A DNA stretch of 64,000 bases from Casuarius casuarius (GCA_003342895.1 PTFA01000271.1:186409-250408), one strand, 5' to 3'; positions 13,501 to 26,179 are shown, numbered from the stretch's first letter. The notes: generated from the letters alone by a model not told the origin. Made by a program: numbers and translations.

Positions 13501-16500
13501 CCTGTTCACACTGTCGGGCAGGCTTTGACTCGCAACTGTTAATTAACCCAAAATTGTTTTTCATTGTCCAATGTGGAATTTTTCTTTCTCAGTGTTTACA
13601 CTCCTGGGTGGAGTTGGTTCATTTATTTGACATTCCCCCTGGAGTGGAGAATTTTAATTTTGTAAATGCCAAGAGTTTTTACTCTACATACAGCCTTTTG
13701 TTAACCTGCTGTTGTAGATCAGTCATTAGCTACACAAGTGATGTTTGTAATCATACTGTCTACCTGGGGATGTTATGGTGGTAGGCACAGGGATGGTAGT
13801 GATTTAGCCAGTCCATTTACAAGCATCCTGTCACCCACACTGCTCCTGCCAATGCTCTGTCTCCTGATGGCATGTTTTGAGGCTGCTGCATAATTGCTCT
13901 GCTGGAAGCATTTTTATTAATACTAGAATATAACTTCTTTACATGCTGCTGACTAGATTTTGTTCTCTTACGTTGACATTAACTATGGTGTGTGTGCGTG
14001 CGCATATATAAATAAAAAAACAGGGCTTTTGGGGTGCACATGAATGGTATTGTTTGCAGAACTTGGCCCTGTCACCTAAGGTGATGATTCCTTAGTGAAC
14101 TTTGTCAAGTGGCCCAGAGGCAAGTCACTAAGATCCTGCAGATGTGTTTTCAAAAAGACTGCATGTAGTTGATCTTAAGTGTTAAAAAGAGTGCTCTGGG
14201 AAAGAATGGCAAACTTGGCTCTGAGATGTTCTGTTCCTCAGTTTCCTCTAGCAATTACAGTCTAGCTGATAAAATAACCTGAGTCAGCTGGGAGCTTTGA
14301 TACTTGATGTTTACTGCTAGCTAGTAACCAGTGTATCTATCACCTCTGAGGATTTACTATCATGCAAAGATCAGCAAGTGCATCTCCTACCAGGAGAAGC
14401 TTGGTCCCTTGAAGACCTGAAGAATGGTGAGGATGACTGCACCTGAAGGACTGTGTCCCCCTTCCTGGGAGAGCAGCTGCAAAGGACTGTCCATGTCACA
14501 TCTCAGCTGTTTGGCCCTGAGGAAGTCAGTATTTATTAGAGAACTAAAAACCCATTCAGGTCATGACCGTGTTTATCAGAAAAAAGGACGTTTTATGTTT
14601 CTAGATGTTTAAATATATAAAATCTGTTCTCCTTTTTTGGGTTATAAATTAGAGCAGTGCATTCAGACTCCTTAATTTTGGCTGTAACAAAGGCTCAACA
14701 TATCTGGCAATGATTAATAAATGGTTTGACTGGAGCATATGTTAATGCACAGAAAGAGTGACACTTAAAATAAATGCCCCCAAAGTGCCATATTTGGCTG
14801 CGGCTGCAGGAGATGTGTAGTAAATGATGCAGTGCCGCTGCTGTGCTTGCGAGGGACGACGATAGCTTCTGGCTGGCTCAGGGATCCAGTTCTACTGAGC
14901 TCGGGCAGTCGTGTGAGCGGTGACCTGCAATGAGTGCCTTGCAGCCAGGCTTTCAGAAGCAGCCACTGCTTTGAGCTGTGTAAAAGGCTTGTTTGGTGTC
15001 AGCTGCAAATTTCCCTGCAAAAGTCTGTGAGTGCAGGGCACCTTCAATGCCCCATGCAGGTACTCTGGGACTCTGGAGGCTCAGTGCCTCTGCAGATCAG
15101 ATGCACGGGGTGTTCGAAACCTGGATTTGATGAATGTTTCTTAGAATGGGCTTCCAGGCTGGACACAGTAAAGGTCCTGAGCCCCTATAGCTGAAATACA
15201 GACCCTCCCTCTACCTCAGCTGCAGGCTCTGACATACCAAAAGGAGTCAGTGCATATCTGTGTGTATGCTGGGTAGCTTAAATTGTTAGAGTAGAAGAGC
15301 AAAGTGCCACTTGCGCTAAGACTCGGCTGTTGCAGTAGCATGATGTTTGTACCACAAGCAGAGCTGCTGGAGCATAACAAATGGTACTTTCTTTTGCAAG
15401 ATTGTTCTTTTTCCTCTCTCTTGCTCTTCTGTTTTCTGCCTTAAGGCATAACTGAAACAAAAAACTTATTTGCCACTTGTAATGGTTTTGGTGGTAGCAG
15501 TGTGATGCTACTGGAAAAGCACTTATAAGCAGAGCTTAGGGGGAGGGCTGTATGCTTTTTGAATAGTAGAAGCCTTTTGTTTCTCTGCCTATAGGCACAG
15601 AAGTTTTGTTACACATCAATGGGAAAAACTCATTTTAAGCCAAAAAAAAGCTTGCAGCTCTTTTCTGGGGACAAAAAAGTGCAACTACAGGTAAAGTCTG
15701 TAATGTCCTGCTTCCAGAAGGGGATGGAGCAGCCAAGGGCTGAGAGCAGGGCAGGGGCTGGGATGGTCTGGAGCAGGTAGAAGGGGGCACCCCTGCTAGG
15801 AGAGGCCTGCAGAGCTGCCTGGTGGCAGCACCAGCCTTGCCGCCTTCCCTGTGAGCCCACGCAGAAGCAGATATGGGGACTGAAAGCTGAGCAAGGTGAG
15901 AAGGAAGGGAGCTGTGCTGGACTTGCCTTGGAGGGCTGTGCTACGTGGCGGCTCTGCTGTTGCTTTTGCCATTGCATGATGGTGTGTTTGTGCTCGCAGC
16001 GCTAATGAGGTGCATGCCAAGCTGGCCACAGGCGGGCAGCTCTGTTGTGGTGTTGGAGCAACTCCAGCACACCCATGGGAAATGGCATATGGGACAGCAT
16101 GTTGCTGGACACGCTCTCACACAGGGAGCTGTGACTAGGCTGGGGCGCTGTCCTTGCAGGGAAATAAACACTGCAGGCTGCGCTGAGGCTCCAACCAAGC
16201 CTGTTTGGAGCCTGTGCTTGCTGGCTCCATCCAGGTAGTAACCAGACAGCACAGGGGCATGCATGATGGTGCTGAGAGCTAGCTGCTTTTGTTGGAAAGG
16301 CGTATTTGAACCCTGTGGTGTGAGCAAAGCCATAGGCTTCACTCTGTGACAGGGCAAGGCTGGCACAGGTACTACAGAAAAGATCAGTGTTGGAGCATCC
16401 TCTTGCAAGCAACCCCTTTTGCCACAGCTAGAAATGGATGTGGAAGTTTGGGAGGGGGAAATAGGCACACTCCTGAGACAAGGAGCCCTCTTGCTTAAGG

Positions 16501-16680
16501 GGATCAGTGGAAGTTTTTTTAACTTGAAATGACTACAGCTGTAACTTCACACAGTTACGGAAACAATCTATATCACTCCCAACAACTAGCAGTTCATTAG
16601 GGTAATAAGGGGAATTTAGGATACCATGAATAATAGAGAAAAATATCTGGCTAACGGAGGGATTTGTGTTCCCAAACCTC
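10501..16680. other. Non-coding stretch with a G+C-richer part; no gene seen
   Basis: No supportable gene. An exact 16-bp tandem duplication (unit CCTGTCCCTGCCCATA) lies at 11655-11686, and a 10-bp CpG-containing direct repeat (GCAAGGCGGT) at 13153-13162 and 13172-13181. About 15700-16450 is G+C-richer and yields long overlapping open frames on both strands, which is the expected effect of base composition. A purine/pyrimidine alternating tract lies near 13988-14010. Confidence 0.5.
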
Positions 16681-16689
16681 AGCTGGGTG

Positions 16690-16960
16690 TCTGTTTCTTG
16701 TTGATCCCCGTTCTGGGAGGGCTTATGAACTCCTCACAGTGCTGTAGGAGCGCTGGCAGCCAAGTGAGATCTTTCAGGACTTATTAATGCAAGCCAAAAG
16801 TCACAATGGAGGCGACAAACTCTGTCAGACCCAAACTTCTCTCTGGAGGAATCCGGAGAATCTGGGGTGGTTCATCTACGGTCCGCAGAACCTGCCCATG
16901 ACAGTGGCTGGATTTCTCGAGTAAAACTCTGCAAATATTGAGTATGACAGAAGAGACTTA
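16690..16960. promoter_or_regulatory. Possible conserved non-coding element
   Basis: This block keeps CpGs (for example in AGGCGACAAAC, CATCTACGGTCCGC and TTTCTCGAGT) next to a homeodomain-like ACTTATTAATGCAAG and an ACAATGG SOX-like site. It is not repetitive and no frame through it looks coding. It reads like an enhancer-type element; this is an inference from composition. Confidence 0.25.
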
Positions 16961-19194
16961 TTTAAGAGGATCTAGAAAAAGGTAATTTTTCTCCCTTTGC
17001 TGAAAAGTAGATCTTCCATAAACAAGCTCTCCCAGCTTTGAAGAAGACTTTGCTGTAAAAACTGCTTTACTTGCAGACTTTGACTATTAAGATTATGCTA
17101 AGGAAAGACAGTGTCAATTCAAAAGGGAGAGAAATTAAAACATTAATCCTTTGCTGGGAATTTTTCCCATTTTTACCCCAAGATCATGCTTTAATAATGA
17201 AAGAGAAGAAAATACAGGATTTCAGAACTTCAGCTACAAAAAATACTGGTAGTATAAGTCTGTTAGCAGTTTTGCTTTGAATAATAGACTAATATGGATT
17301 AGCCAAAATATTTGTTCAACAGTCTTGACTTCTGATCTGTGTCTGAGAAAAGTAACAAATACGGGCTTATCTCAAGAATAGAAACCTGGGTTGTAAAACC
17401 ACTTCTAAGATAAAGTTGATTTATTCCCCAATTTGTAGTTTTTAACCTACCAATGCTAATAGCAAAAACACTCCCAGATCCTACATTCCAGTAACTGGTG
17501 AAGCTTCTAAAAATACATACTTGTACTTGCCCACTCAGTTGCCTCTCATCTGCAAGAATTAATGGCTTTCTTAAGACTCTGGGAACCAGTCAGTTAAGAG
17601 AGTTGAATGATGCTAGAATTGATGTTAGAAAAAGCTAAAATGGCAAAGCGAGTGAGAAAGCTGATGACTGGGAGCAGAGAACCACCATGGTTTTAGGAGC
17701 AGACAACCCAGTGGCCAAAGCATGGCATTTGGCCCTGCTTTTCCAGCTCCAGGGCACTGTAGCACGATCCCGAGCTTGCTGGGTCCTTTCTGTGCTTCTG
17801 TCTCCTAGCGCTCAGTAGGGGTTGATAATTCTCATCCCGCTGCTAACGACATTTGCAAGTATTAGCGAATATGTGTATTTCATTGTGGCTATTTATAACA
17901 AGCTTCGAGACCCAGAAGAGAAGCATCAACTATCATTTTCTAGGGGCAAATGAAGACGACTATAGACCAGAGCAGCCTACAGGGACTAACTGCCCCTGTC
18001 TGAAGCCTGGGGTAAAGACAGTAAAATCCACCCTTTTAGAAATGTTGCCCTGGTCCCATGCGAAGCATTCTCCTACCCTCATGGAAGTGAGACCGGTTGC
18101 TCTGAGCTGTGATTTCTGTGTTTCATCATGCTGCTTCTAGAATGTAACTCTGAATAAGCCTCACGCATGTCTGAAAGCTCCTGCTGTAACTTATCAGTTG
18201 TATTAATTGTCAAAGTGCCTTGCTGGTTCTTGCTAGTATTTAATTGAGCTAGGACTGCACAAGAAGGAACTAAATGTCACTGCTTTCTCTAGGACAACAG
18301 GACTTTGAGCTTGCAGCTGAACTGAAACATCCCTTGGGATTGCCTTACAGGCAGAAAAAATCCTACAGATTGCATATTAAACTTCCTATTTTTAACTTTG
18401 TCAGGTTTAGGGAGGATAGCAAGACAGCCTGATTTTTCCCTGAGGATTCAAGTCAAAATATCGGTCTGTCATTTCAGTTCACTACTTAAGGAAAATTAAT
18501 TACTGCTGAGGACAATTAATCATTTTGAAGAATCTTTGTTTCTTGTAAAGGGCAGGAACAAATACAAGATAAATGTCCCTGGCTGACCCAACATGAGGCC
18601 AAACTAGGCACCATGATATGTTCAATGTAGTATTTTGTTGCTGTCCTAAGCCTTGGTGATTCGGAGTGGCTTTTGTGGTGTTCAGGCTCTGTGGCCGTGT
18701 CTGTGATGGTTGGAACTGTAACCTAGTCAGGACGGGCAGTTTGACCAGTAGGTTCAGTAGCAATTTCTAATTTAGGGTGACTCTCTGGATGCTCAGTCTG
18801 TGGGAAGGGGCCAGAAAGGGTCCCTCAAACCATGTGCTGCAAGTCAATGTTCTGTGGCTTGTTCCTGCCATGTTCTCTAGGCATTTGAGGATGAAGGGGC
18901 TTTGTGCTTCCTGGCTTGCATCTCTGTTAAAGCCAGCACTGTGAGCCCATTTAAGAGGAGGTATGGCACCAGCTATGTTTGATGGAATATCTTTTGCTGT
19001 GGGTGTGACTGGCTCCTGCTGTTCTCCTAGCTGTCATCCCATCTCATATACCACTTGCGAGGTTCTCAATGTGTTGCAGGGCCAGACTCTTAATGGTATG
19101 TTAAAAAGGAACCTGATATGGAGGTGTTTTTCTCCAAGTTCAGCTGTGTTTTCTTTGTGTGTTTGGCAGAGCTCGTTGGCACATTTAGGCATGA
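16961..19194. other. Non-coding stretch; possible weak MIR trace
   Basis: No gene is supportable. Around 17700-17850 a stretch including TTCTGTGCTTCTGTCTCCT and GGGGTTGATAAT vaguely resembles the 3' half of a MIR SINE, but too weakly to call. About 18180-18270 is AT-rich with TTATCAGTTGTATTAATTG, another enhancer-like word cluster. Confidence 0.4.
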
Positions 19195-19310
19195 TGTTTA
19201 TCCCCAACTTTATGGAAAAAAATGAAGTTGAGTGATTTGACCAGCGGTCTCAGCCCTGCAGCAGGCTTGTTGGATGTAAACCTCAACCTCCAGAGATCCT
19301 GCCAACTTCT
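19195..19310 (-). repeat. MIR-like SINE fragment
   Basis: The plus strand reads as the complement of a MIR core: a CCCCAACTTTATGGAAAA-like start, then GTTGAGTGATTTGACCAG (compare the MIR hallmark of a GACTTGCCCAAGGTCA type), then an AACCTCAACCTCCAG end. It is strongly diverged. Confidence 0.4.
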
Positions 19311-20269
19311 CCACATCATCTCTGAATGGATGCTTGATCTTGGTGAAAATACTTTCCAAGGATGCTACTAGTAAAACTTGGTGCAAGTCTGTGGTGATCC
19401 ACTCATTATAATCTGGTAGTTTTGAGCCTGGACAGTCCTCCCCAATGTCACATATTGCTTTGTAGGAGACCATACAGAAATGTTTCTGAGCACTGCTAAT
19501 ACTGCACATCTGTTTTCTAGGTAAATGGAAAACATGACTATGATTACAATTTAGTAATTGCCCTAAAACATCCTTAGAGATGACTGCTTCTGACAGGAAA
19601 GCCAGCCAAGGTTGGAGCCAATGCCACCTTGCATTGCCCCGGGCAAAGATATAATGGTTTGGGAAGGTTAGTCTAAGTCCATCTTCTGTCAGTGTGACAA
19701 TAATTAACCAGTGAGCTTTTAGAGGATGTCCGTGTTGGCCAACACTTGTGTGTGTTGTCCGAGATGCTGACTGATGTCAGATACCATGGACTCAGCTGGC
19801 TTGAAAGTGCTGTGTATCCTGGGCTGATGTGAACGCGTGCATGTGCAAGGGTGCTGTTGTATTTCTGTTCTGACTTTAACTGCAACACCCTTCTGTCGCC
19901 TGCTGACAGGCTGCTCGTGTGCCTAATGCTGTGGTCACTTTGTGCTGGTTCTGGAGAAGGTCTCTAGTGGGATGGTGGCAATTCTTTGTTCTACAGTATT
20001 TCCTCAGATTGAGAAAAATTGCTCAGTTTGTTCTCAAAGCTGGCTGGCTGCTTTATCCAGTGTAGCTTGCACTGCTGGTCTTGCAGACTGTAAAACTACT
20101 GCCTGTTTCCATAAACTCCAGCACAAAGTGCTACAGTTTTGCAATAGTTATAAAGGGAACTGAGTCATAAGGTTGGAGGTGACATCCTTGACCAGAAATG
20201 GTGTTTGAGAGAGAAAGAGCAGGAGTAAAGAGAATTTCCCATACAGTAAGTTAACATAAGGTAGACTGC

Positions 20270-20440
20270 GGGTCCCACAGGGAGGATCTGGTGTTTAGGA
20301 TGTCTATGGAAAATCTGGAAAAGGTGGTGAGCGGGAACACCATAGGGATCTGCAGGGAACAGGATTTAGGCCTGTCAGACTGAAGTGCTGGCCCAGCTGA
20401 ATGCTGGTCTGATCCACTAGTACGCCTACAGCCTTTCAGT
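20270..20440 (+). repeat. Probable CR1 LINE 3'-end fragment
   Basis: The segment around 20390-20430 (CTGGCCCAGCTGAATG, then TGGTCTGATCCACTAGTACG) matches the well-known CR1 3' untranslated end, where a GGCTAGATG block is followed by TGGTCTGACCCAGTA. The upstream part (GGGATCTGCAGGGAACAGGATT) fits the preceding 3' UTR only loosely. It is short and diverged. Confidence 0.4.
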
Positions 20441-20449
20441 GCATGGCCC

Positions 20450-22030
20450 AGACCAGCACTCTGAGGCTTTCATGTGGTGAGTTCATTCTAGGTCTTTTAG
20501 TGGAGAAAAACATCATGTCCCTCGGGTGGGAGAAACTGCATGCTGAAGGCAGGGCAGTTTTGCTGGTGCTACTTACCCAACAGGCCCCTCTTATGCCCAT
20601 TGTCACTCCTCTTCTGCTCCTTAGGTTGTGGCACAGATGTTAACATAAAAATAAAAATCTCTCAATAAATATAATATAGGATTTCCATATGTGTGTGCAG
20701 GCCAGTTATATGTATTGATTTCCAATAAACAGACCTTTAAGAGCTAAGTGGAACATATTTTGGAAGCATGTCAGATCAAGTATACTTTATAAATAAATCA
20801 CAGCTGTGATACTTGGTGTGAGACTATCTTATGAATAAATTAGATTGTCTGAGGTCAAGCATAGTTCCTTTAGGTCATCATAAACATGACAGAGAAAATG
20901 AAAGCTAATTTACTGTCTATATTGTAACTTGCCCAAGAAAGTGGGAAAGAATCTGCTGTGGGAAGGAGCACCAGCAAGTTGCTGCCTGTAAAGAAAATAC
21001 CCAGATAACATCCTGACATTTCTCAGAAATTTGTGTGCTTTATAGGCAATACCTCAGTTTCTCAGCATAAGTGCCACAGGCTGTGTTCTTGGTCAAATAA
21101 ACTTCTCTCTCTGTTCACTCTGTCCCCAGGTAACCTGGTTATGTCCCAGTCTGGCTTCTCTTAGAGAGTACGGGGTGGAGCTGTTTGATATTTTAGGTTG
21201 CACTTGCACAGAAAGTCTGTTTGTGTGGTGATATTGATTGCAACAGATATTTGGGAAATTGAGATCCAAATATTTGGAACTGTATGTTTCCTGAAGGAAT
21301 ATAGAGGATAAACAGTGTGAAAACCTGTCTCAAAGCAAAAGAGTTACTGTCTTGCGAATGCTGAAGTAGAAAATATGTTGTCTTGCACGCTTAGACGTCT
21401 GTCATGTACTGTGCAGCAGGGATCCTTTCTCTCCTTGGAAGCTCTTGGTACACTAAAGTGGTGCCTTAGCCTCTGACCTGAGTTAGAGGTGAAGAGCTCC
21501 ATGGGCAAAGACAGTGTCATGGCTGATCTTTGCTTCATTCATGCAGGAAAAGGCTGGTGCAGCTGCTCCTGCTGCAGATGACTTCTTCCTCAGCCATGGC
21601 TGAATTTTGCTGGCTTCCTGTATCTTGCCCAGAGACTACAAATGCTGCTAACTGCAGAGGGATTTTTCTGCTGAACAGGATTGAGGACAGCTGAGCTTTT
21701 ATATAAGTAAAGTTTACTCCTACATGCAAGCACACAGCTTTTTTTCAAGCCCTGGTGCTGGCTCTTATTTGAAGCTTGTAGGTTTTTGCTTTAGCCCTCT
21801 AATGAAATTCTTGGGTGCTGGTTTGTTCTTTTTCCTGTCAAACCTCCATTAGGCTCAGTGGGCATTTTGTAAGAGTAAAGTCTGCAAGAAACCATAATAG
21901 GAAGCAGCTGTTATCTCAAGAGGGAAACATCAATGTGATGTTTTACCTTCTGGTGTTTGTACTTCAAAACTGAGTGAAAATATTTAGACAGTGGATGGCA
22001 CACAGGTGTGAAACTAAAGTGTGGGGACAA
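20450..22030. other. Non-coding stretch; no gene seen
   Basis: No supportable gene or repeat. The 20640-20900 part is AT-rich, with several AATAAA words and a symmetrical ATCACAGCTGTGAT sequence. No transcript end can be assigned to these AATAAA words. Confidence 0.45.
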
Positions 22031-22039
22031 GTGACTGAT

Positions 22040-22490
22040 TAAAATCCATCTCTGGCATAACATCCTGCCATTATATAAGGTGAGGAGGGACAGACGCCTC
22101 CTAGGCCAGCTGGCCTAGACTCCTTGTGTTGCTGAAAACCATGTCATACATCACATTCATGCATTTGAGTTGCCCTCTTAAAAGCAGTATTTTTACTGGA
22201 AAACTGTTTCAGAGTCTCCCTGTTCTGATCAAACCTTTCTGATTTCTAGGTTATGTGTATTCTTGGCTATATTTATCTCTATTGGCCCTTATGGTGAGGT
22301 CGTCCTATAAATACCTCAGGGATGATCATATTCCCTCTTACATTTGGTTTTGCTAGGCTTAAATGGGCCAATATCCTTTAGTCTTCATCACGCATAGCTC
22401 CATTCTTCAGCTGATTCTGCTGACCCTTTTCTGTACCTGTTCCAGATGGATTTCATCTCNCTTGAATACTGTAATGCAAGCAAGCTATTT
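22040..22490 (-). repeat. CR1 LINE 3' fragment
   Basis: Read on the plus strand, an inverted CR1 can be followed for about 450 bp. It runs from a 3'-UTR-like part, through a stretch with CTTTCTGATTTCTAGGTTAT and CTTGGCTATATTTATCTCTA, then a TTGCTAGGCTTAAATGGGCC-like part. It ends in CTCCATTCTTCAGCTGATTC, CTTTTCTGTACCTGTTCCAG and a CATCTCNCTTGAATACTG end, the complement of the final part of the reverse-transcriptase frame. A single ambiguous base lies at 22460. The frame is destroyed. A perfect 18-bp palindrome (22101-22118) sits in its 3'-UTR part. Confidence 0.75.
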
Positions 22491-23624
22491 TCTTTAAATA
22501 TAAAAGTCTTTCGGGTTGACAAGCTTAAAGATCAACATCTTGTCTGGCATAAGGCTGGAGTCTGCAAATTCAGCATTTGGACTTAAATAGTTTTTCATTT
22601 TTTCACACATTTTTTAAAAATGCAATATACATGCTAAACAGATGATGCACAGCAGGGCATTGTATAAGCTGCTTTCTCTTTATTGCTCCCAGTGATGGAT
22701 GAAATTAGGCTTCAAGAGTCACTGGCAACCTTTTGTCTAGAGATTGTGTACCAAGATCTGTTAGGGGACATTTTTTGGTGATTTCAGTTTCAACTTTTGT
22801 GCCAACGCTTCTTAAATTGTCTACTTAGCTCTGCCAAACTCCAGAGAGGTTGAGGAATGCAGAAACATTTGGATTGAAATACCTTGAAAGTTTATGAAGT
22901 TCAGGTGCAGTTATGAATTTGACAAGTGCCAGCTGATGGAAATTATTGTACCAGCTAGAATTTATGGTTGGTTTTTGTCCATTGTTATTTCTCTGACAGT
23001 GTCCAGTGGCAAGTGCTTCACAGAGATGGCTCAGAAAGTAGCGAAAGATCAATGTTTCTGTAGGAAAAGCAGATTCCCAACCTCCAAGATCTGTCTTATG
23101 CCCTAAAGCAGGGGTGTTCATATCTCTAAGAAAATGTGTCATTTGGTGTTTGTGGATGTTCTTGTTTTTCATATAAATAGATTATTCTTGGATTTGTGCT
23201 ATAATCTTTCAAAATAAGATACTGTTGCAGTGAGCTTTAAAGGTTATTATAGCTGAACTATGCAAGGCCAAAATAATGTGAATTTTGGAAATACTGGGAT
23301 CCAGTTGCAACTTGGATTGCTTTCCGCTTGTGGGCTGTATGAAAAACAGAACTGTGTAACATGTTCTGTGAAGTCTGACTTTTACAGTACAAATTTTTTT
23401 CTGTTCTAATGTGGTAGGCATGATATGAATTTATTTAGGTTAATGCCCTTAGTTCTACTTTATTGCTGCACTTCAAATTGAACTCAATAATTGGCATGAA
23501 GTATTACCAGTATTGTGGGAGTTAAACCATTTCTGATGCTTCCTTTTGGAATCGGTGTCTGTGAATAGGATGGCAGTTTTGAGATGACTGATTCCTGAAG
23601 CTGGCATAACTGTGCTGTTAATTA

Positions 23625-23690
23625 ACATTTTTGCAGTGCTTTGGAAATGTAAATTGCTCCAGGACTGTTAAATATCATTATTGTAGCAGT
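23625..23690 (+). repeat. MIR/CORE-SINE 3'-end-like fragment
   Basis: GCAGTGCTTTGGAAATGTAA followed by an A+T-rich ATATCATTATTGTA tail resembles the 3' end of amniote MIR-type SINEs. In those, a GCGCTTTGA-like word precedes a terminal TATTATTA stretch. The match is short. Confidence 0.4.
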
Positions 23691-23749
23691 CTTGAAAAGT
23701 AATAATTTAATCTATGAAATTGAGTCCAGAATTACAGATGAGACCATGA

Positions 23750-23812
23750 TTTGGCTGCTAGAGTAGCAAGCTGCAACTCAGGACACCAGAGTTCAGCTCT
23801 TGGGGCTTTCTA
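23750..23812 (+). repeat. Possible MIR 5'-part fragment
   Basis: A stretch containing CTGCAACTCAGGACACCAGA then GTTCAGCTCTTGG resembles the tRNA-derived head of a MIR element, in which a GGAGACCTGGGTTC-like word leads into the core. It is strongly diverged and may be chance. Confidence 0.3.
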
Positions 23813-24299
23813 GTGGGGTCTGGCTGAGGTCAGCTCCTGGCTCTCAGCTTCCTGATGATCAGCGACCTGCAAGAATGGTAAAGATGACAACAGATCATTC
23901 GATCGGAGCCATCAAATTGCCTGGTGAACTAGGCACAAGCAAATCACATGCAAAGCAGTACTTGTAAAAGTAGGAATTTGGGTACAGAGAACAAGGGGGT
24001 TTGCTATTTTTGAAAAGTAGCAGGTCTGAAAAGGTGCAGGGCCACTGTGACTAGTCAGCTGAAGCAGAGCTCTCAGGATTTAATCTGAGCACTCCAAGTT
24101 CCTGTCGCTTGTGACTGCACTTACGGGTGCTTCAGCAGTGGTGACGCTCAGACACGTGGAGTTCCTAACTGGTAACTGAATGCCATCTGGGAGAGGACAA
24201 ATAAGTTTGGACAAGTAGTAAGATCACATTTTCTCTGGAATTGACACTGACATTGCCTTTAAAAAAAAAAAAAAAATTGGAAAAAAATCAGAGAAATCA

Positions 24300-24650
24300 G
24301 AATAACATGCAAATGACCAAAAAATATGATTTATAATGAGAGGTCCCAGGAATGTGATTGAGTTTATCAAAGAGTGATTTGATCTAGTATCTAGATGGAG
24401 AATAGCTCTTTAACATACAGCAAGATCCAGTGGCTGGAAATGAAAGGCAGACACATTCTGACCAGAAATAAATTGAATTTTAACCGTGAAGGTAATTAGC
24501 CGTGGGAACAGTGTGTCTGATACTGAGGGCTACGGTGAACTCTGTCACAAGAAATGTTAAAATCAGGATTGAATGCTTTTCTGCTCCAGCCTTCATGGAA
24601 ATTGATTCAGGACTATCTTGTGGCCTGTGCTGTGCAGAATACCCAAGCAG
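24300..24650 (+). repeat. CR1 LINE 3' fragment
   Basis: Successive CR1 hallmarks are visible in order on the plus strand: AAGAGTGATTTGATCTAGTA, ATCTAGATGGAGAATAG, GATCCAGTGGCTGGAAATGA, CAGAAATAAATTGAATTTTA, then CCGTGAAGGTAATTAGCC, a GGTGAACTCTGTCAC-like part, ATCAGGATTGAATGCTTTTC and a final TGTGGCCTGTGCTGTGCAG. This is the end of the reverse-transcriptase frame plus 3' UTR of an old amniote-type CR1. Indels and stops break the frame. A run of 16 A at 24261-24276 lies just before it. Confidence 0.85.
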
Positions 24651-24659
24651 AGAATAATA

Positions 24660-25890
24660 GCAGCCTTATTTATTAACTAACTATGGGGCTTTGGACAAGT
24701 TTAATGGGGAGTGCCCAATTCTAGGTACTGCCAGTGAAGTCCTGGCTCCAGTGGAGTTCAAAGGCAAAATTGAATTCATCAGAGCCAAGACTTCTGCTAC
24801 ACTGACTGTCGAACCCTCCAAAGTCTATGCATTTCAGCTGGAGTTTGCTCAGCTGCTGTGCAAATACTAGCTGTGAAAACTGGCATTTCCAGAACTGAGG
24901 GAGCAAAGGGGGAACATGTCTTCAAGTTCTGCCTTATTCTTGCTGTGAGGACCAGGTTAGTTTCCTGTGAAACAAGAGTTAATATTGACTCTTAGCTCCC
25001 AGGAACATGTATATGACCTAATGAGTATTTGTAACAAGTCTTTGAAAAAAGTGTGTGGAGTTATACCTGTCACCTCACCCCGGCACTGCCAGGCATCTTA
25101 TTCTCACTGTGATGTCTGAAACAGAGTGGCTGAGCTGACCTACTGTGTGGCCAGAAAACGTGATTTCTGTTTTGCAGAAAATGATAGAAGTAAGGATTCA
25201 GTGCTTGTTTTCTGGATCTGAATTTTTTCGAACTTTTGTGTAAAACCCCAAGGATAGGTTTTGTGTGTGATGCACCTGAGTGCTATTTCCGATTGGGCAG
25301 AGCAGGACTTCTAACAGGCAGTTCTGCATCAGGGAGTTCTGGCACAGTCATCTCTTGCTTTTTTTAATTAACTGTAAGCTCCATTTTTAGTAGAAATTCT
25401 ATTGAAACAGTTTAGTTCAGAAGAGCTGGTGTTTTCTGACAGTGGCATTTTTACTCAAGAGATCCTAAGCAGTTCTTGGTAACACCAAAATGGTCTCTGG
25501 GCCAGGAAGACCCTTTCAGGTATGTACCTCTCATAGGGCCTGAGATGATTTGGGGCAGGTCAGCTGGCTGTGAAAGGGAAAAATGTTATTTGCATGTATT
25601 CTCTAGTGTGGTGAGAGGGATAGACAAGGGGATTTATGTTTTTGAGGCTTACTTTGTTTGCCTGAACTCATCGCTGTCACCAGGATGTCTGCTAAGTGAG
25701 GGACATTGCTGTTACTGCTGTCAGGGGGTGCGCAGCAGACAGAAGTAGTTGTCCCCACAAGATGACACTATTAAAACAAGACCCCTATTGTGCAAAATGC
25801 TTATATTTGCCTACCTGCTGCCTAATCCGGTATTAATGGATACATCTTGTCCTCATATATGGAGCCTAAGCATGGTCATTCAATCCAAAA
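24660..25890. other. Non-coding stretch; no gene seen
   Basis: No supportable gene or repeat. Only short frames without features are present. Confidence 0.45.
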
Positions 25891-25899
25891 GAAAAGGCA

Positions 25900-25990
25900 C
25901 CAAAATTTGACCTATCCAAAGTCACATGTTGAAGCAGAAAGCAAAAGCCAAAAATAGATCCAGGGTCCTGAACTTTTCCAACCTCCACAA
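25900..25990 (-). repeat. MIR SINE fragment (minus)
   Basis: The plus strand reads GACCTATCCAAAGTCACATG, then AATAGATCCAGGGTCCTGAA, the complement of the MIR core and 5' part. Known MIR copies show CCCAAGGTCACAC followed by AGAACCCAGGTCTCCTGA in this orientation. Confidence 0.6.
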
Positions 25991-26059
25991 TCAGAGGAAA
26001 ATTTTATCTCTCATTTGTAATTATGGTCAAAGTCCGTGCTGGAAATAAGCACTGATTTC

Positions 26060-26175
26060 CATTTCTGCTCTGTAATAGATTTACTGTGTGACCTTGAAGG
26101 AAAAGATGTTCCCTTCTGTGTCTGTTTACCTCCTCACTAATGGGGATAACTGTACTAATGTGTAGTAAGCCTTAA
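26060..26175 (+). repeat. MIR SINE fragment (plus)
   Basis: TTTCTGCTCTGTAATAGATT, then TTACTGTGTGACCTTGAAGG, TGTGTCTGTTTACCTCCTCA and CTAATGGGGATAACTGTACT follow the MIR order: a CTCTGCCAC part, a TGTGACCTTGGGCAAG part, a CTCAGTTTCC part and an AATGGGGATAATA part. Together with the minus-strand MIR about 70 bp to the left it forms an inverted pair. Confidence 0.7.
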
Positions 26176-26179
26176 TGGA

